The notes below the pieces were generated by a model. That model searched no databases. It was not told where the DNA came from and saw only the letters and a program-made list of their open reading frames with translations. A stretch of DNA of 64,000 nt from Cherax quadricarinatus (Eukaryota; Arthropoda; Malacostraca; Decapoda; Parastacidae), in the NCBI RefSeq assembly GCF_038502225.1, contig NC_091391.1, forward strand, positions 6,785,420 to 6,849,419. The letters run 5' to 3'. The position numbers were made by a program, and so were the translations under genes. Below are positions 31,100-41,424 of this stretch, one piece after another (position 1 is the first letter of the stretch; each line of letters starts with the position of its first letter).

Positions 31100-32174
31100 C
31101 CCTTTCAGGGTCCGTCCCGTAGATCTACGGCTTTATGGTGAGTGTCCAAACCGTAGATCTACGCCATGAGCTCAGCTCACTCTGATAAACTGTGAGTGGT
31201 ACATTTGGGCCTATATATGAGAGAATACATCTATGTGGTATGTGTGCACCACATAAAACAGATCCTGCAGCACACTGTGTATAATGAGAGAAAAAAACTG
31301 AAATCATGATTTTTTGATTAAAACAGCAACTTTGCAGTGTTTTTTCGTATGTTTTTTATAGTTGTATTTGCGATTTCTTGGTCTCATTTGATAGAATGGA
31401 AGACATATTACAGAAATAGAGATGATTTTGATTGGTTTTAGCACTGGAAATGGCTTGAAACTGAGCTCAAAGTAGCGGAAATGTTAAATTTTTGCCGATA
31501 TTCAAGAGTAAACAAACGACCTCACACGTCTAATACACGTCAGCTGGTGGGTCTAATATACATTCACAAATATGGTGATGATATTTATACAATTATTACA
31601 GTATTGCATAGCAGTAAATGTTCTATTTTTTGGTGTGAATAAAAATTCATTATGTGAATAAAAAATCAAAATGGAATTTATTTGTAAAGCCTCAAAACAC
31701 GACTAATGAACAGAGGAAATGTTAGTTTAGTGCCAGGAATGCCTACATTGTTTATTCTGGACCCTATTTTGAAATTGGAATATTTTGAACTTTGTGTTAA
31801 ATTGGCCAAATTAACAATTTCCGATCACTTTATTTTGTAGTTGAAACAGTTGACTTGGCGATTTCTTGTGCTCAATCGATAGAATAGAAGTAATACTAGT
31901 GAAATAGCTAAGAATTTGGTTGATTGGAATAATGTAATTGGCCTAAAATGGGAGTCAAAGTCGGCAAAATCGCCGATTCGTAAATATCGCTGACACATCA
32001 AAATTCGCGAGAGCATAATTTCGTCAATTTTCCACCAAATTTCGTACTTTTTGTTTTATTACCTTCACAAAAAGATTCTCTACGATTTCATAAGAAAAAA
32101 TAACAAATTTTTTTTTTGAAAATTCTTGGACACTGGTGCGTGACTCCAGATTTGGGCCTTGGACCCTGAAAGGG
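31100..32174. mobile_element. TTAA-flanked element, copy 3 (1075 bp)
   Basis: TTAA at 31096-31099 and 32175-32178. Termini CCCTTTCAGGGTCC and GGACCCTGAAAGGG are perfect inverted repeats. A subterminal CGTAGATCTACG palindrome occurs twice near the left end (31120-31165). Tigger copies 1 and 2 show the empty site with a single TTAA (GAGGATATTAAAGTGATCTC), proving precise insertion. It has no transposase ORF. Confidence 0.95.
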
Positions 32175-33239
32175 TTAAAGTGATCTCTCCAAAACTCTCT
32201 TAGAGTCAATTGAGTTTCTGAGGTCACTATAAAGCACTTTTCAAACAGAGCTTTTGTGTACAGTTTTTTGAAGTTTGCAATAACCTGCTGGTCCATGGGC
32301 TGCAGGAGAGGAGTGGTATTAGGAGGCAAAAACTTCACCTTAATGAAGCTCATGCCCCCACAAAGTCGCTCTGCCAAGTCTGGAGGATGACCAGGGGCAT
32401 TGTCTAACACCAGGAGGCACTTAAGGTCTAATTTATTTTCAATTAGGTAATTTTTCACATTGGGGGCAAATGCATGGTTGTAACCAGTCATAGAAAAAGT
32501 CCCTAGTGACCCATGCCTTACTGTTTGCCCTCAACAGCACACAAATTAGCCTTGAGGATATTCTTTTGCCTGAACGCTCTGGGAGTTTCAGAGTGATACA
32601 CCAATAAAGGCTTCACTTTGCAATCCCCACTAGCATTGGCACACATTAACAGAGTAAGCCTGTCTTTCATAGCCTTATGTCCTGGGAGTGCCTTTTCCTC
32701 CTGAGTAATGTAGGTCCTGCTTGGCATTTTCTTCCAAAACAGGCCTGTTTCATCACAGTTAAACACTTGTTCAGGTTTCAGTCCTTCACTGTCTATGTAC
32801 TCCTTGAATTCATGCACATATTTTTCAGCTGCTTTGTGGTCCGAACTGGCAGCCTCACCATGCCTTATCACACTATGTATGCCACTACGCTTCTTAAATC
32901 TCTCAAACCAACCTTTGCTGGCCTTAAATTCGCTCACATCATCACTAGTTGCAGGCATTTTTCTAATTAAATCCTCATGCAACTTCCTAGCCTTTTCACT
33001 TATGATCGCTTGAGAGATTCTATCTGTTTTTCGTTTATCCACACCAATAACAGTCTCTCAACATCTTCTATCACTTGCGATCTCTGTTTCAAAAACAAAG
33101 TTGCACCTTTGGCAAGAACAGCTTCCTTGATTGCCGTTTTCTTGGCCAAAATAGTATCGATGGTTGATTGGAGTTTGTAATAAAGTTGGTAGAATTACCG
33201 ACAATATGTAAAGTAAAAGGACACAAGTGCAACTAATGT

Positions 33240-33300
33240 GACATTTATTGTGGCAACGTTTCGCTCTACAGGAGCTTTATCAAGCCATTACAAACAACAC
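33240..33300 (-). ncRNA. Hammerhead-like motif in Penelope terminal repeat
   Basis: On the - strand (about 33285 to 33255) the order is TTGATAA, AGCTCCTGTAGAGC (a GCTC/GAGC hairpin), then GAAACGTTGCCACAATAAA. This matches the hammerhead layout CUGAUGA, stem II, GAAA with two changed core bases. Hammerhead ribozymes are known from Penelope-like elements; whether this one cleaves is unknown. Confidence 0.5.
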
Positions 33301-33631
33301 ATGGACACAGAGGGTATATAAAGGCTCTGAGTGAGGTGCAATACTAGTGAGGTAACATTTCGATGTTCACTAGTGGTGGTGGTAGTAGTAGTAGTATTAG
33401 TAGTAGTAACAAAAATAATACAATAAGGAAGAGCAATTAATTCGTACATGAGTAAAAGGATATAAAAGCTATTACTTGGGTAACATAAAAATAGGTTGGA
33501 CAAATATAGACTGGAAAGAGGCAATAAAAATGATCTCACACACTTCTATTCCAGTCAAGATACCAAGACCAAAAGAGGCATCATCATCGGGTTTTTCCTA
33601 AGAGCATACCGAATTTGTAGTCCTGAGTTTC

Positions 33632-34228
33632 TTGACGAGGAATGCACTTACATTCACTGAGTTACAATTTCCTTCTTTTTTCATCAAAGACTGCAAGAAA
33701 AGAGCTCTTCAGATCATCAATTCTCCACGCATCAACACCGCTCCCAATAAAGTTATAATTCTTCCCAACAGCCAGGTTGCACTAAACGTCTCAAAAGTAC
33801 TTTCACAAGCTAACACCAGAGTCGCCATCGCTTCTACCACTTCAATAAAGGATCTAACCAGGACAAAACCCAAGCACCACGAACCAGTCAATGCAGAAGT
33901 TTACACTATACCCTGTGGAGGCTGTGACAAGATCTACGTAGGTGAAACAGCAAGAAACCTCGACACCCGCCTCAATGAACACATTTACGCATGTAGGAAC
34001 GACAACTTAAACAACGCCTGTGTACAACACCGAAATTCCACCAATCATCTCATGAAATTCAGAGACACCCAATTAGTGATCAAAGAAACTAATTTCCGCA
34101 GACGCAAGTGCCTTGAATCAGCACTGATCGCTGTTTCGAATACAATTAAACAAAACAACGGCAGCTTCACCATCTCCGAAGTCTTAGCAAGAATCCTCCT
34201 GAAAACAGTAAACCCTGCCATCACATAG
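33632..34228 (+). CDS. Penelope-like ORF fragment with GIY-YIG endonuclease
   Basis: An open frame of 198 codons covering the C-terminal part of a Penelope-like protein. Residues about 90-165 form a GIY-YIG nuclease: VYTIPCGGCDKIYVGETARN (the Y and YVG of the family motif), LDTRLNEHIYACR (catalytic Arg on the first helix) and later HLMKFRDTQLVIKETNFRRRKCLESALI (with the catalytic Glu). The reverse transcriptase domain that normally precedes it is missing, so the copy cannot move by itself. The apparent start codon is an artefact of truncation. The stop is followed by 45 bp before the target duplication. The frame is undamaged, which suggests a fairly recent insertion. Confidence 0.85.
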   Translation: MTRNALTFTELQFPSFFIKDCKKRALQIINSPRINTAPNKVIILPNSQVALNVSKVLSQANTRVAIASTTSIKDLTRTKPKHHEPVNAEVYTIPCGGCDKIYVGETARNLDTRLNEHIYACRNDNLNNACVQHRNSTNHLMKFRDTQLVIKETNFRRRKCLESALIAVSNTIKQNNGSFTISEVLARILLKTVNPAIT

Positions 34229-34681
34229 TCTCTCCTGTTATACTACACAAGCACATTACAGAGAGTGAACACTGATTGGAGTTTACTATACAACCTGGCC
34301 AGCTCGGAGACACGCACTCCACTTTCATACTTAGCAATGATCTCTTTCTTCTCTACAGTAATTCTCACCCTTATTCCTGTAGGGTTGGCACTAGAAGCTT
34401 TCTTGGGGCCCATGGTCACTTATTTTGCAGGTGAAATCACTAAAAATGCTGTAATACGAAATGTTCCGATTGTATGCTTGGATGTGACCGCGGAGGCTGG
34501 CTTGTAAACAATGCCACTGGCAGAACAAGTGATCCTGGCTCAGGCCGCACATGGACACGTCTCGGACGAATCGCATTGAGCGAGTTTTTAGCGCTAGGCG
34601 AGGCAAAATTTTTGCGTTAAAATGTATCGCTAGGCGGATTTAACGTTATGTGATGCCATCATTGGGCGAGGGTCCACTGTA

Positions 34682-35010
34682 AAATAGAAAGACTCCTTCC
34701 TCCCTGTTCCCAATGGATATTAATCAGTCTTACACAAGTAACAAAAAACACTTTTAATTAAAATATATCAAATTTTACGCTTCTATACATTACAAGATGA
34801 CAATTAATGTTTCCATTATCTACGAAGAGGACCTGAGATACAATATTATTATACATTCACAAAAAAAGGCTACAATAAGTCTTTGGTTCGCTCAGTAGTT
34901 ACAGACTACTACTTAGCAGAACTCAGCCATTGGTTTGCATTTGACATTACACACAACCTATATACATCACAAAATAAGGAAATATTTCTTGCACAATTTA
35001 GTTTAGGAGA
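34682..35010. other. No gene seen
   Basis: AT-rich unique-looking sequence after Tigger 3. No splice-flanked open frame or known repeat was recognised. Confidence 0.5.
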
Positions 35011-35016
35011 TACTAC

Positions 35017-35300
35017 AAGCACACCTCACTAATACAGCAAGTTAGGTTCTAGACCACCTCCATAAAGCGAATATTGCCTTGAAGTGAATTATAGCATTAT
35101 TTTCGCTTGCCAGTGCATACATAAACCCAAAAGCATGTTTACACCATCATTAAGTGTGCAATACCACTAGGCCTAAAAAAAATGCAAAGGTGAAAATAAT
35201 AAAAACAATTGGAAAAATTATCTTAAGAGCACAGCTAGCGCCGAAAATAAGAAAATACATGAATATAATTGAAAAGTGCCGTATTAGTGAGGTATGCCTG
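35017..35300. mobile_element. 284-bp MITE with TA target
   Basis: Inverted ends CAAGCACACCTCACTAATAC and GTATTAGTGAGGTATGCCTG pair with few mismatches and are flanked by TA (35015-35016, 35301-35302). A TA-targeting (mariner/pogo type) non-autonomous element without coding capacity. Confidence 0.8.
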
Positions 35301-35301
35301 T

Positions 35302-35870
35302 ATTAGTAAAATTTGTACATGTGGTTGTGTAGCACACCTGAGCTGATCAACACTTAGTACTGAGTCATGTCACTGACCTGGTTGAACGTAAAAGATGCAT
35401 ATTTACCATGGCAGAGTAAGGTTAAGTAACGTTATGTTATTATAGATTTAGTGGTTTTCGTTAGGTTACTTTTTTTACCATATTCACTACAAAATCTCTC
35501 CACTGCAAAATAAAGTTAATATTGTACAATTCACACTATAATAGCCAATATCTGCCAGGTAGCAGTCGTCTTCCTTTATCCAATCTTTGATAACTTGGCA
35601 TGACTAGCAACACACGACCAGACAATTTCTCGGCTTTGGGATTGAAAACTGAGACTAAAAAGTAAATTACGTGGATAAAATCTTTAAAAACAAGCATTGC
35701 ATATCAATATATTCGTTGGGAAGAAAGCACATGACACTAGACATTTTTCGATTGCTACATGATCGGAGAAAGGTATCCCTGTATCCCACCTCTCCCTTTA
35801 CTTCCACGACTACAAAAAGAATAGTCCAGGACAGTCATAAATTCTAATGCAGCAAAATATATAAATATAC
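35302..35870. other. No gene seen
   Basis: Unique-looking AT-rich sequence. No ORF with splice sites or repeat identity was recognised. Confidence 0.5.
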
Positions 35871-36145
35871 ATGTACATGTGAATATATGCACAAATATAA
35901 TAATGTACAGTAACTGATTATGTTGTTATGCATGTTTTATATATACAGTATAGGACTTATGTCTGTGCACATAAGTATGCATATGTATGCTTGTGTAAAT
36001 ATGTATTCAACTATTTGTATACAGATGTATACTTGTGTATATGCATGCATGCATATGGATACAAATGCATATATGCATTTATTTATGTAGGTGTACATAT
36101 TTATACTTGTGAATGTGTTTTTGTGCATACATATGTGTGTGTATC
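35870..36145. repeat. Alternating purine-pyrimidine low-complexity tract
   Basis: Dense ATGTAT/GCATGCAT/TGTGTA runs, including GTATATGCATGCATGCATAT at about 36037. The long frames on both strands come from this composition and are not genes. Confidence 0.8.
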
Positions 36146-36560
36146 CCCTTTGGAGATGTCTGATAATTTAGTTATGGCAACATTAAAAAAAAAAAAGTTT
36201 GACACATGTACAAAGCATGACATTACAGTAAGCTCTTTTATTAAGCTCCTCTATTTAGTGTGAGTTTTTGTAAATGCCACTGAAAAAATTGAATCCTAAA
36301 TAGAATATGTGGAAAGGCCTTCATAATATATACTATTTAATTTTGGATGCACTTTTTCAATTGCATTTGCAATACAGTCACACCATGAACAATAGCTTAC
36401 TATTTGTGATTCATATAACTGTTATTGGTGCACAAACAATCCTACATTTATTCACAATCTATCCAAATAATTATCCTCTTTAAACTGGACAAAGATTGCT
36501 TCACAGGAGGAAATAATTTCTGTCTTGACTGCTAACTGTACACATGTACTTATTACTGTG
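36146..36560. other. No gene seen
   Basis: AT-rich sequence with no supported feature. Confidence 0.5.
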
Positions 36561-36565
36561 CTTAA

Positions 36566-36729
36566 CCCTTAAATTGTCCAAACGTAGCTCTACGTTCATG
36601 TGCGTAGCGTTCCGAATGTAGATCTACGTTTTATTTTATATGCTTTCAAATGTAAAAAAAAAAAAAGGTAGATCTACATTCGGAGCGCTACGAACGTGAA
36701 CGTAGATCTACGTTTGGACAGTTTAAGGG
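36566..36729. mobile_element. Short TTAA MITE (164 bp), nearly a full palindrome
   Basis: TTAA at 36562-36565 and 36730-36733. Ends CCCTTAAATTGTCCAAACG and CGTTTGGACAGTTTAAGGG are inverted repeats, continued inward by GTAGATCTACGT blocks, so almost the whole element can fold into one hairpin. Related to 42501-43790. Confidence 0.9.
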
Positions 36730-36829
36730 TTAAAATTACATTTCAAAACAAAAATTTAGTGCTTAATGTGTTTAATCATTCGTAGTTTTATAAAAATATA
36801 TATAGGAAAATGCTAGTTCTTCTTTCAAG

Positions 36830-36945
36830 AAATTGGCCACATCCCACCAAGGCAGGGTGATCCAAAAAGAAAAACAAAAGTTTCTCTTTTTTAAATTTAG
36901 TAAAATATACAGGAGAAGGGGTTACTAGCCCCTAAAAATGTTAGG
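36830..36945 (-). mobile_element. LINE-ends composite (SIDE-like), fragment
   Basis: On the - strand the LINE head module end (GGGGCTAGTAACCCCTTCTC, TGTATATTTTACTAAA) is joined within about 30 bp to the LINE 3' end (GGATCACCCTGCCTTGGTGG, GATGTGGCCAATTTCTTG). The LINE ORF between them is absent. Confidence 0.65.
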
Positions 36946-37249
36946 TGTGTTTTGCAATAAGACATTTCTGCAGGTGATTCTGATTTGACCCAAAGAGCAT
37001 TCAGTAAACAATTAAAACACCAAAATATTGAGAGAGTAAATTGATGAGGATGAAGGGAGGTTGTAAAAAACACCTGGACAGATTTCATGATAGTTACTTG
37101 GAAGTGACCCTGGCTAAAGCAAGGTTAAAAAAAAAAAAGCTAAAAAGATGGGAAAGGAACACCAAAGCGGAGTATCTGAGGGGAAAGGGGAAGCACATGC
37201 AAATAGAATTAGGTAAAAAAAAAAAAAAAAAAAAAAGTCCTATGCGATA

Positions 37250-38080
37250 GCCACTACCCCCTCAATTATACCTGTTCAATATTTATTCAGTCTTCCTACA
37301 ATAAATATATTCACCTTTTGCTAAGAACTAAGGATGAAAAATTTTAAGATAAGTAATGTGTGTGCTGTATATACATCTTTTAGGCCTAGTTCTATTGCTC
37401 AATATATGATAGTGTAAACATGTTATCAGACTTTTGTATGCATTTGAAAGTTAGAGGCTGATTCACTTAACAGCTATTTTTGCTTTACAGTGTTAGCCCT
37501 GCTGTATAAGTGGGGGCCCTCCTGTATTCACAACAATGTACTAAAGCCATGTAACTCATACAATGCCAATACATCAAAGCTGTCTCCTAAGCTGCATATA
37601 AACAAAATAACAACTGCACAATCTACACTTGCAAATGTAAGTGACATTCAGGATCCTAACGAAGGCTCATTCAGATTCAAAACACCTTTTACTTCATATG
37701 TGCCACCCATTCTTGAGTAGTGTCAGTGGAACCCTCAGTAGAAAAAAAAAAAGAAAAAATGAAATTTAAGTACAAAAGATAGCACGACGACTGGTGCTGA
37801 AGCTTAGGGCAATAAGCAACAGAGAAAGACTGTGAGAATTATGCTTTATGTCACTGTAGGGACAAAGAGGTCTGGTATAAAGTACTTTATTATGAGCCAG
37901 CGTAAAGGATTCAAATGCTTGCTCCTATTACTTGGTTGATGCCTTGGACCGTTTCACCACTTGATTCCACAAGTTTGGGACGAAGTGTTAGGGAGAGGGT
38001 AGACAAGGATAGTCTATACTAGAGATCAAACAAGAATGAGAGGCATTGTTGGATATTACCCAAATGAGTTACAGGGATAT
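37250..38080. other. No certain gene; one weak exon candidate and RT-like debris
   Basis: An acceptor-like TTTTTGCTTTACAG at 37480 precedes an open frame to 37720 (ending FRFKTPFTSYVPPILE), but I recognise no family and find no partner exon. From 37770 the + strand hints at worn LINE C-terminal codons (IARRLVLKLRAISNRERL). A poly-A run lies at 37214-37236. Confidence 0.3.
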
Positions 38081-38084
38081 TAGG

Positions 38085-39115
38085 AAGAACGTCTTCCATG
38101 TAACAGTGGTAACTGGAAGGTTATTAAAAGTAGAGTAATGAGTTTTTATGAGAATGCAGCTTTGGTTAGGGAATGTAGTAGCAATGGAATCTCCTGTATT
38201 TTCCAGGAAAAGTTGCTTGTAGTTAGGGAACTATGATATCATTATGGTTGTTTAATACATATAGATGGGGTTATAAAAGAAGTAAATACTAGTTGTGGAA
38301 AGAGGCATTGTTTTTCAAAGATAAAGAATCTGTTAGTGTTGCTCTATGCTGATAACACTACTTTTGAGAGGCTGAAGAAAAGCTGCAGAGGTTGTTTAAG
38401 GAGTTTGGAAGGGCATGTAAAAGGAAATCAAAAGTGAACACAGAAAAGAGCAAGGGAATGTCTAACTAATGAAAGACTGGACATTAAATAAGAGAAAGGG
38501 GGTATGGAGGAAGTGAATGTACCATATTTATACATTGTGAAGTGAATATCTTGGCAAATGTGTGTTTTTTTTTTTTTTAACAAGATGACTTACAGAAGTG
38601 ACAAGGGGAATGGGGTATGTATTGTGTGTCAAGGCATCCATGGAAAGAAAGTTTTTCAGTGGTGGCAAAAAGGGAAATGTACGAAAATACTGAAGCTTGA
38701 ATGTGTGATTTGAATGCACAACATAGGCTAGTGTGAGCATGTTAGATTGGATTGAGTAGAGGCAACTGTGAGCAGAGGCAACTGTGAGCAGAGGCAACTG
38801 TGAGCAGAGGCTTGCTGTGCTGTTCAGTGTGAGCACAGCAACATTTATGAAGGAAATCATAGGAAAAGGATTAGTTGGAGGTGGGAAATGCAGTGCATAC
38901 ACTGAAGGAAAGGTGATTATTATTATTATAATCAAAAAGAAGCGCTAAGCCACAAGGACTATACAGCTGAAGGAAAGGTAAGGATATTCTAGTACAGGTT
39001 ATTTGAACTGTGATATTGCATATTTCTGGCAAGTGATAATGAATGATTGATAGTAAATGTGTTTCCTATTTGGGGTCACCCTTCCTTAGTGGGAGACAAT
39101 CCATGTGCCTAAAAA
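38085..39115 (+). pseudogene. Old LINE copy, RT to 3' end, decayed
   Basis: Diverged + strand LINE. Near 38240 it matches codons for PWLFNIFIDGVVKEVN; near 38345 it matches the FADDT block (TATGCTGATAACACTACTTT), then KRKSKVNTEKSK-type codons. The 3'UTR follows and ends GGTCACCCTTCCTTAGTGGG, GAGACAATCCATGTG and an A-run. Stops and indels throughout. A 52-bp unit is inserted at 38915. Confidence 0.8.
38915..38966 (-). mobile_element. Ultrashort retroposed unit, 52 bp
   Basis: GATTATTATTATTATAATCA then AAAAGAAGCGCTAAGCCACA and AGGACTATACAG. CTGAAGGAAAGGT is duplicated exactly at 38902-38914 and 38967-38979. The tail lies on the left, so the sense strand is -. Confidence 0.93.
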
Positions 39116-39119
39116 AAAA

Positions 39120-39530
39120 AAATGGAAAGTAAGAAGAATAAAGTGAAAAAATGAGTGAAAGTGAGCTGCATACAGGGGTTCAGAAGTAGACCTATTCATG
39201 TCAGTCCATATAAAGTTAACAGGAAGACCAAGAGCTGGAGCTTAGTCTTTGCAAACACACACAGATAATCATAAATCAATTTTGAAGGGACAAGCACTGT
39301 CTTTCTGGCTTCAATATTCTATAGAGGTAAGTGTAACCAATTGTTATTTATTTATCAGCATATTTAACATGATCTAAATAATTTCCATTATATTAACAAG
39401 TTCAGGGTTACTGAAGCCACTTTAAAATGATCAAGATACTCTTAGCAAGACGAGTCATGCAATGCTAAATATTTTATGCCGTACAGCAGGAAAATAAGAG
39501 ACTGCTCACAAAATGTTACCTTGAAAGAGA
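39120..39530. other. No gene seen
   Basis: Unique-looking sequence with no ORF or repeat that I can support. Confidence 0.5.
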
Positions 39531-39700
39531 CAACATCCTCCCACCCCTCAAAGATATCTTGATGCTGGTGATGGGCTCTTGATCCAAGGTAATGCACCTA
39601 TCCTCTTCTTGGATTGAACCTAATTAACCTCCCATTCCCAATGTATTGGATTGTCCCTATGGGTTTTATTGTTCCCCTATGGCTTTACCCAGGATTTCTG
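39530..39700 (+). mobile_element. SINE-like repeat
   Basis: Diverged copy of the family at 560 and 49080: CTCAAAGATATCTTGATGCT, GGTGATGGGCTCTTGATCCA, then GGATTGTCCCTATGGGTTTT. Confidence 0.55.
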
Positions 39701-40083
39701 TAAGGATTGTGGGGGGCACTCAAAAATCAAAGAAATAATTTTTAAAAACATTCTTTTCAGTATGTACGTGAAATTTCTCAAACTAATGTGCTTTTGTGAC
39801 TGTTGCTCGATATAATAATGAAAATGAGCCAGTAATTGACCAAATTAGGAAGACATTTATGCATTTGTTTGGGAAGGGGGGATGGGGGGAGTTTAGCCCC
39901 AATAGTCCCACTAGCTGTGTCATGATAACTGAAAGGGGTAGAGGTAGAGAAATGGTTCTGACATTTTTATATATTCCTGCTGTTATTGAATTTGACTGAA
40001 ATAGAAATTTCACAATATCATGAACAGCAAATTGTGTATACGTATTCTGTTTATATAATTTGTTGATTTCCCAAGGGTGAAAC

Positions 40084-40265
40084 TGTAAAGTAAAAGGACA
40101 CAAGTGCAACTAATGTGACATTTTTATTGTGGCAACGTTTCGCTCTCCAGGAGATTTGTCAAGCTCCTGGAGAGTGAAACGTTGCCACAATAAAAATGTC
40201 ACATTAGTTGCACTTGTGTCCTTTTACTTTACATATTGTTGGTAATTCTACCAACTTTATTACAA
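40084..40265. repeat. Penelope terminal repeats as a 70-bp-arm palindrome
   Basis: Arms 40084-40153 and 40164-40233 are reverse complements with one mismatch around a 10-nt loop (ATTTGTCAAG). Each arm runs from TGTAAAGTAAAAGGACACAA to GTTTCGCTCTCCAGGAG. The right side continues to GGTAATTCTACCAACTTTAT, as in the Penelope element at 33177. The centre falls on the hammerhead-like stem II. The right arm has GTGAAAC where the left has GCGAAAC. Confidence 0.92.
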
Positions 40266-40279
40266 GGGTGAAAATCTAA

Positions 40280-40447
40280 TTTTATGGATGTCCAGCAAGT
40301 GTATGAGTGTGTGTTAGATGGGAGTGAGTGGAGGCAAGTGGTTTTTATGATTTACAGTGATGGAGTGAATGATGGTTGAAGTATTTCTTCTTTTTTTTTG
40401 GCCACCAAACCTTGGTGGAAAACAACCAATGTGTTTAAAAAAAAAAT
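40280..40447 (+). mobile_element. LINE 3' end, internally shortened
   Basis: Last ORF codons (GTCCAGCAAGTGTATGAGTG, AGGCAAGTGGTTTTTATGA) lead directly to CAGTGATGGAGTGAATGATG and GGCCACCAAACCTTGGTGGA, then an A-run. Most of the 3'UTR is missing. Confidence 0.75.
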
Positions 40448-40714
40448 CTGTGGTGTATATCCAGGAAGTCTGTCTGGTGTCATTTAGATTAGTGGGGCCT
40501 TCATAATCTATGTCTAAGAACAGTATCAGATTTACATTTCATATACTATGGCCTAATTTGTATGGATGGTCTTGCATGAGGTTGCTGGGTCAGTTTCCAG
40601 CGCACTTCTCCCTATACAATCTACAACTGATTGCAGTTTTCAGAATAATACTGTAGCTATTATTTGCTCTCTCTGCTTTCTAGTATTTAATGATTATACA
40701 TGTTGCCCATGTTA

Positions 40715-40800
40715 TTTTTTTTTTTAATACACCGGCTGTCTCCCATAAAGGTAGGGCAACCCCAAAAAAAAAAAATACGAAACATATTCACAATCAGTCA
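40715..40800 (-). mobile_element. LINE 3'-most fragment
   Basis: On the - strand: GGTTGCCCTACCTTTATGGG, GAGACAGCCGGTGTATT, A-tail. Very short 3' copy. Confidence 0.6.
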
Positions 40801-40939
40801 TTCAACTGCTGTAGTTTTAATTTAGGACGTGCTGAACCCATAAGTAGAATTAACTGAGATTTATGATACTGCATTTAATTCTCGAGTACTGTAACTAAAA
40901 TTACCAAAATTTTCAGTTCATTTATATTTTATTTTATTT

Positions 40940-41420
40940 ACTGTAATCAGAGGGGAAGGGCTAAACCCAAAGTGGTTATATAATGCCTAGGAAACAGAAG
41001 GTAAAATAAGGGAAGATAAGTCCAATTCCTTGAATCAGGAGCTGCTCACTTTCATGGGTATTTAAACCAAGGCACAAACCAAAATTCCAAAAACAAATGG
41101 CAACAAGTGTAATTTGAACTATTACTGTGGGTGTTTCTAGCAATATTTCAGCTTCATGAAGCAGCACTGTATGACCCTTGTGGGTTAAACACTTAGTTTT
41201 CATGATAATCAGCTTAATGAAGCACCATAACACTGTTAGGGAAGGGACACAACTTTCAGCAATATGGCCTCAGCCTGGCAAGTAACATTCTTGGGGAGAA
41301 CACACAGCTATTAGTTGAACAGCACCTTGAAAATGGGGCTATAAAGTTTGATCCAATGGGAGGGTAGTTCCAGTTCCTTGGATCATGAGTCCTTCATCAA
41401 GGACTAAACCTGGTGACCTC
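40940..41420. mobile_element. Cluster of worn SINE-like copies
   Basis: GGGCTAAACCCAAAGTGGTT and TAATGCCTAGGAAACAGAAG near 40955, CACTGTATGACCCTTGTGGG near 41165 (opposite orientation), and GTTCCAGTTCCTTGGATCAT near 41368 belong to the SINE family at 560. Ends and targets cannot be set. Confidence 0.5.
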
Positions 41421-41424
41421 ACAG

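Larger units (their letters stand above)
33177..34273 (+). mobile_element. Penelope-like element, 5'-truncated, with inverted terminal part
   Basis: An insertion of 1097 bp flanked by GATTGGAGTTT at 33166-33176 and 34274-34284. The first part is a terminal repeat in inverted orientation (GTAATAAAGTTGGTAGAATT, then GGCAACGTTTCGCTCTACAG), a (TGG/TAG)n tract follows, then a + strand ORF encoding a GIY-YIG domain. An inverted repeat piece ahead of a truncated ORF is a common Penelope structure. Confidence 0.9.
30453..34411 (-). pseudogene. Tigger transposase, copy 3, split and broken
   Basis: The same TIGD1-like protein lies in pieces: the N-terminus near 34411-34285, then about 33165-32518 (FKASKGWFERFKKRSGIHSV, FNCDETGLFWKKM), 32510-32180 (LLVLDNAPGHPPD, PLLQPMDQQVI) and 31095-30453 (acidic tail ending EGDSPSKH). 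Lesions are two insertions, a 10-nt deletion near 33018 between CTATCT repeats, the 2-nt lesion after KANLC shared with copy 2, and one extra T in GCATGGTTGTAACC near 32478. Not functional. Confidence 0.88.
30179..34679 (-). mobile_element. Tigger/pogo transposon, copy 3, with two nested insertions
   Basis: Termini are CAGTGGACCCTCGCATAATG and GGGCGAGGGTCCACTG, with TA outside (30177-30178, 34680-34681). It carries a TTAA element (31100-32174) and a Penelope-like element (33177-34273). Without both it is about 2.3 kb, as are the other copies. Confidence 0.93.

Noticed and set aside
35928..36263. 111-codon frame rich in Tyr and Cys
   Set aside because: It lies in an alternating purine-pyrimidine tract, and the other strand is open too.
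37490..37720. Terminal exon of an unknown gene
   Set aside because: Acceptor-like site and open frame only; no partner exon, family or poly-A signal. Kept as a note, not as a gene.
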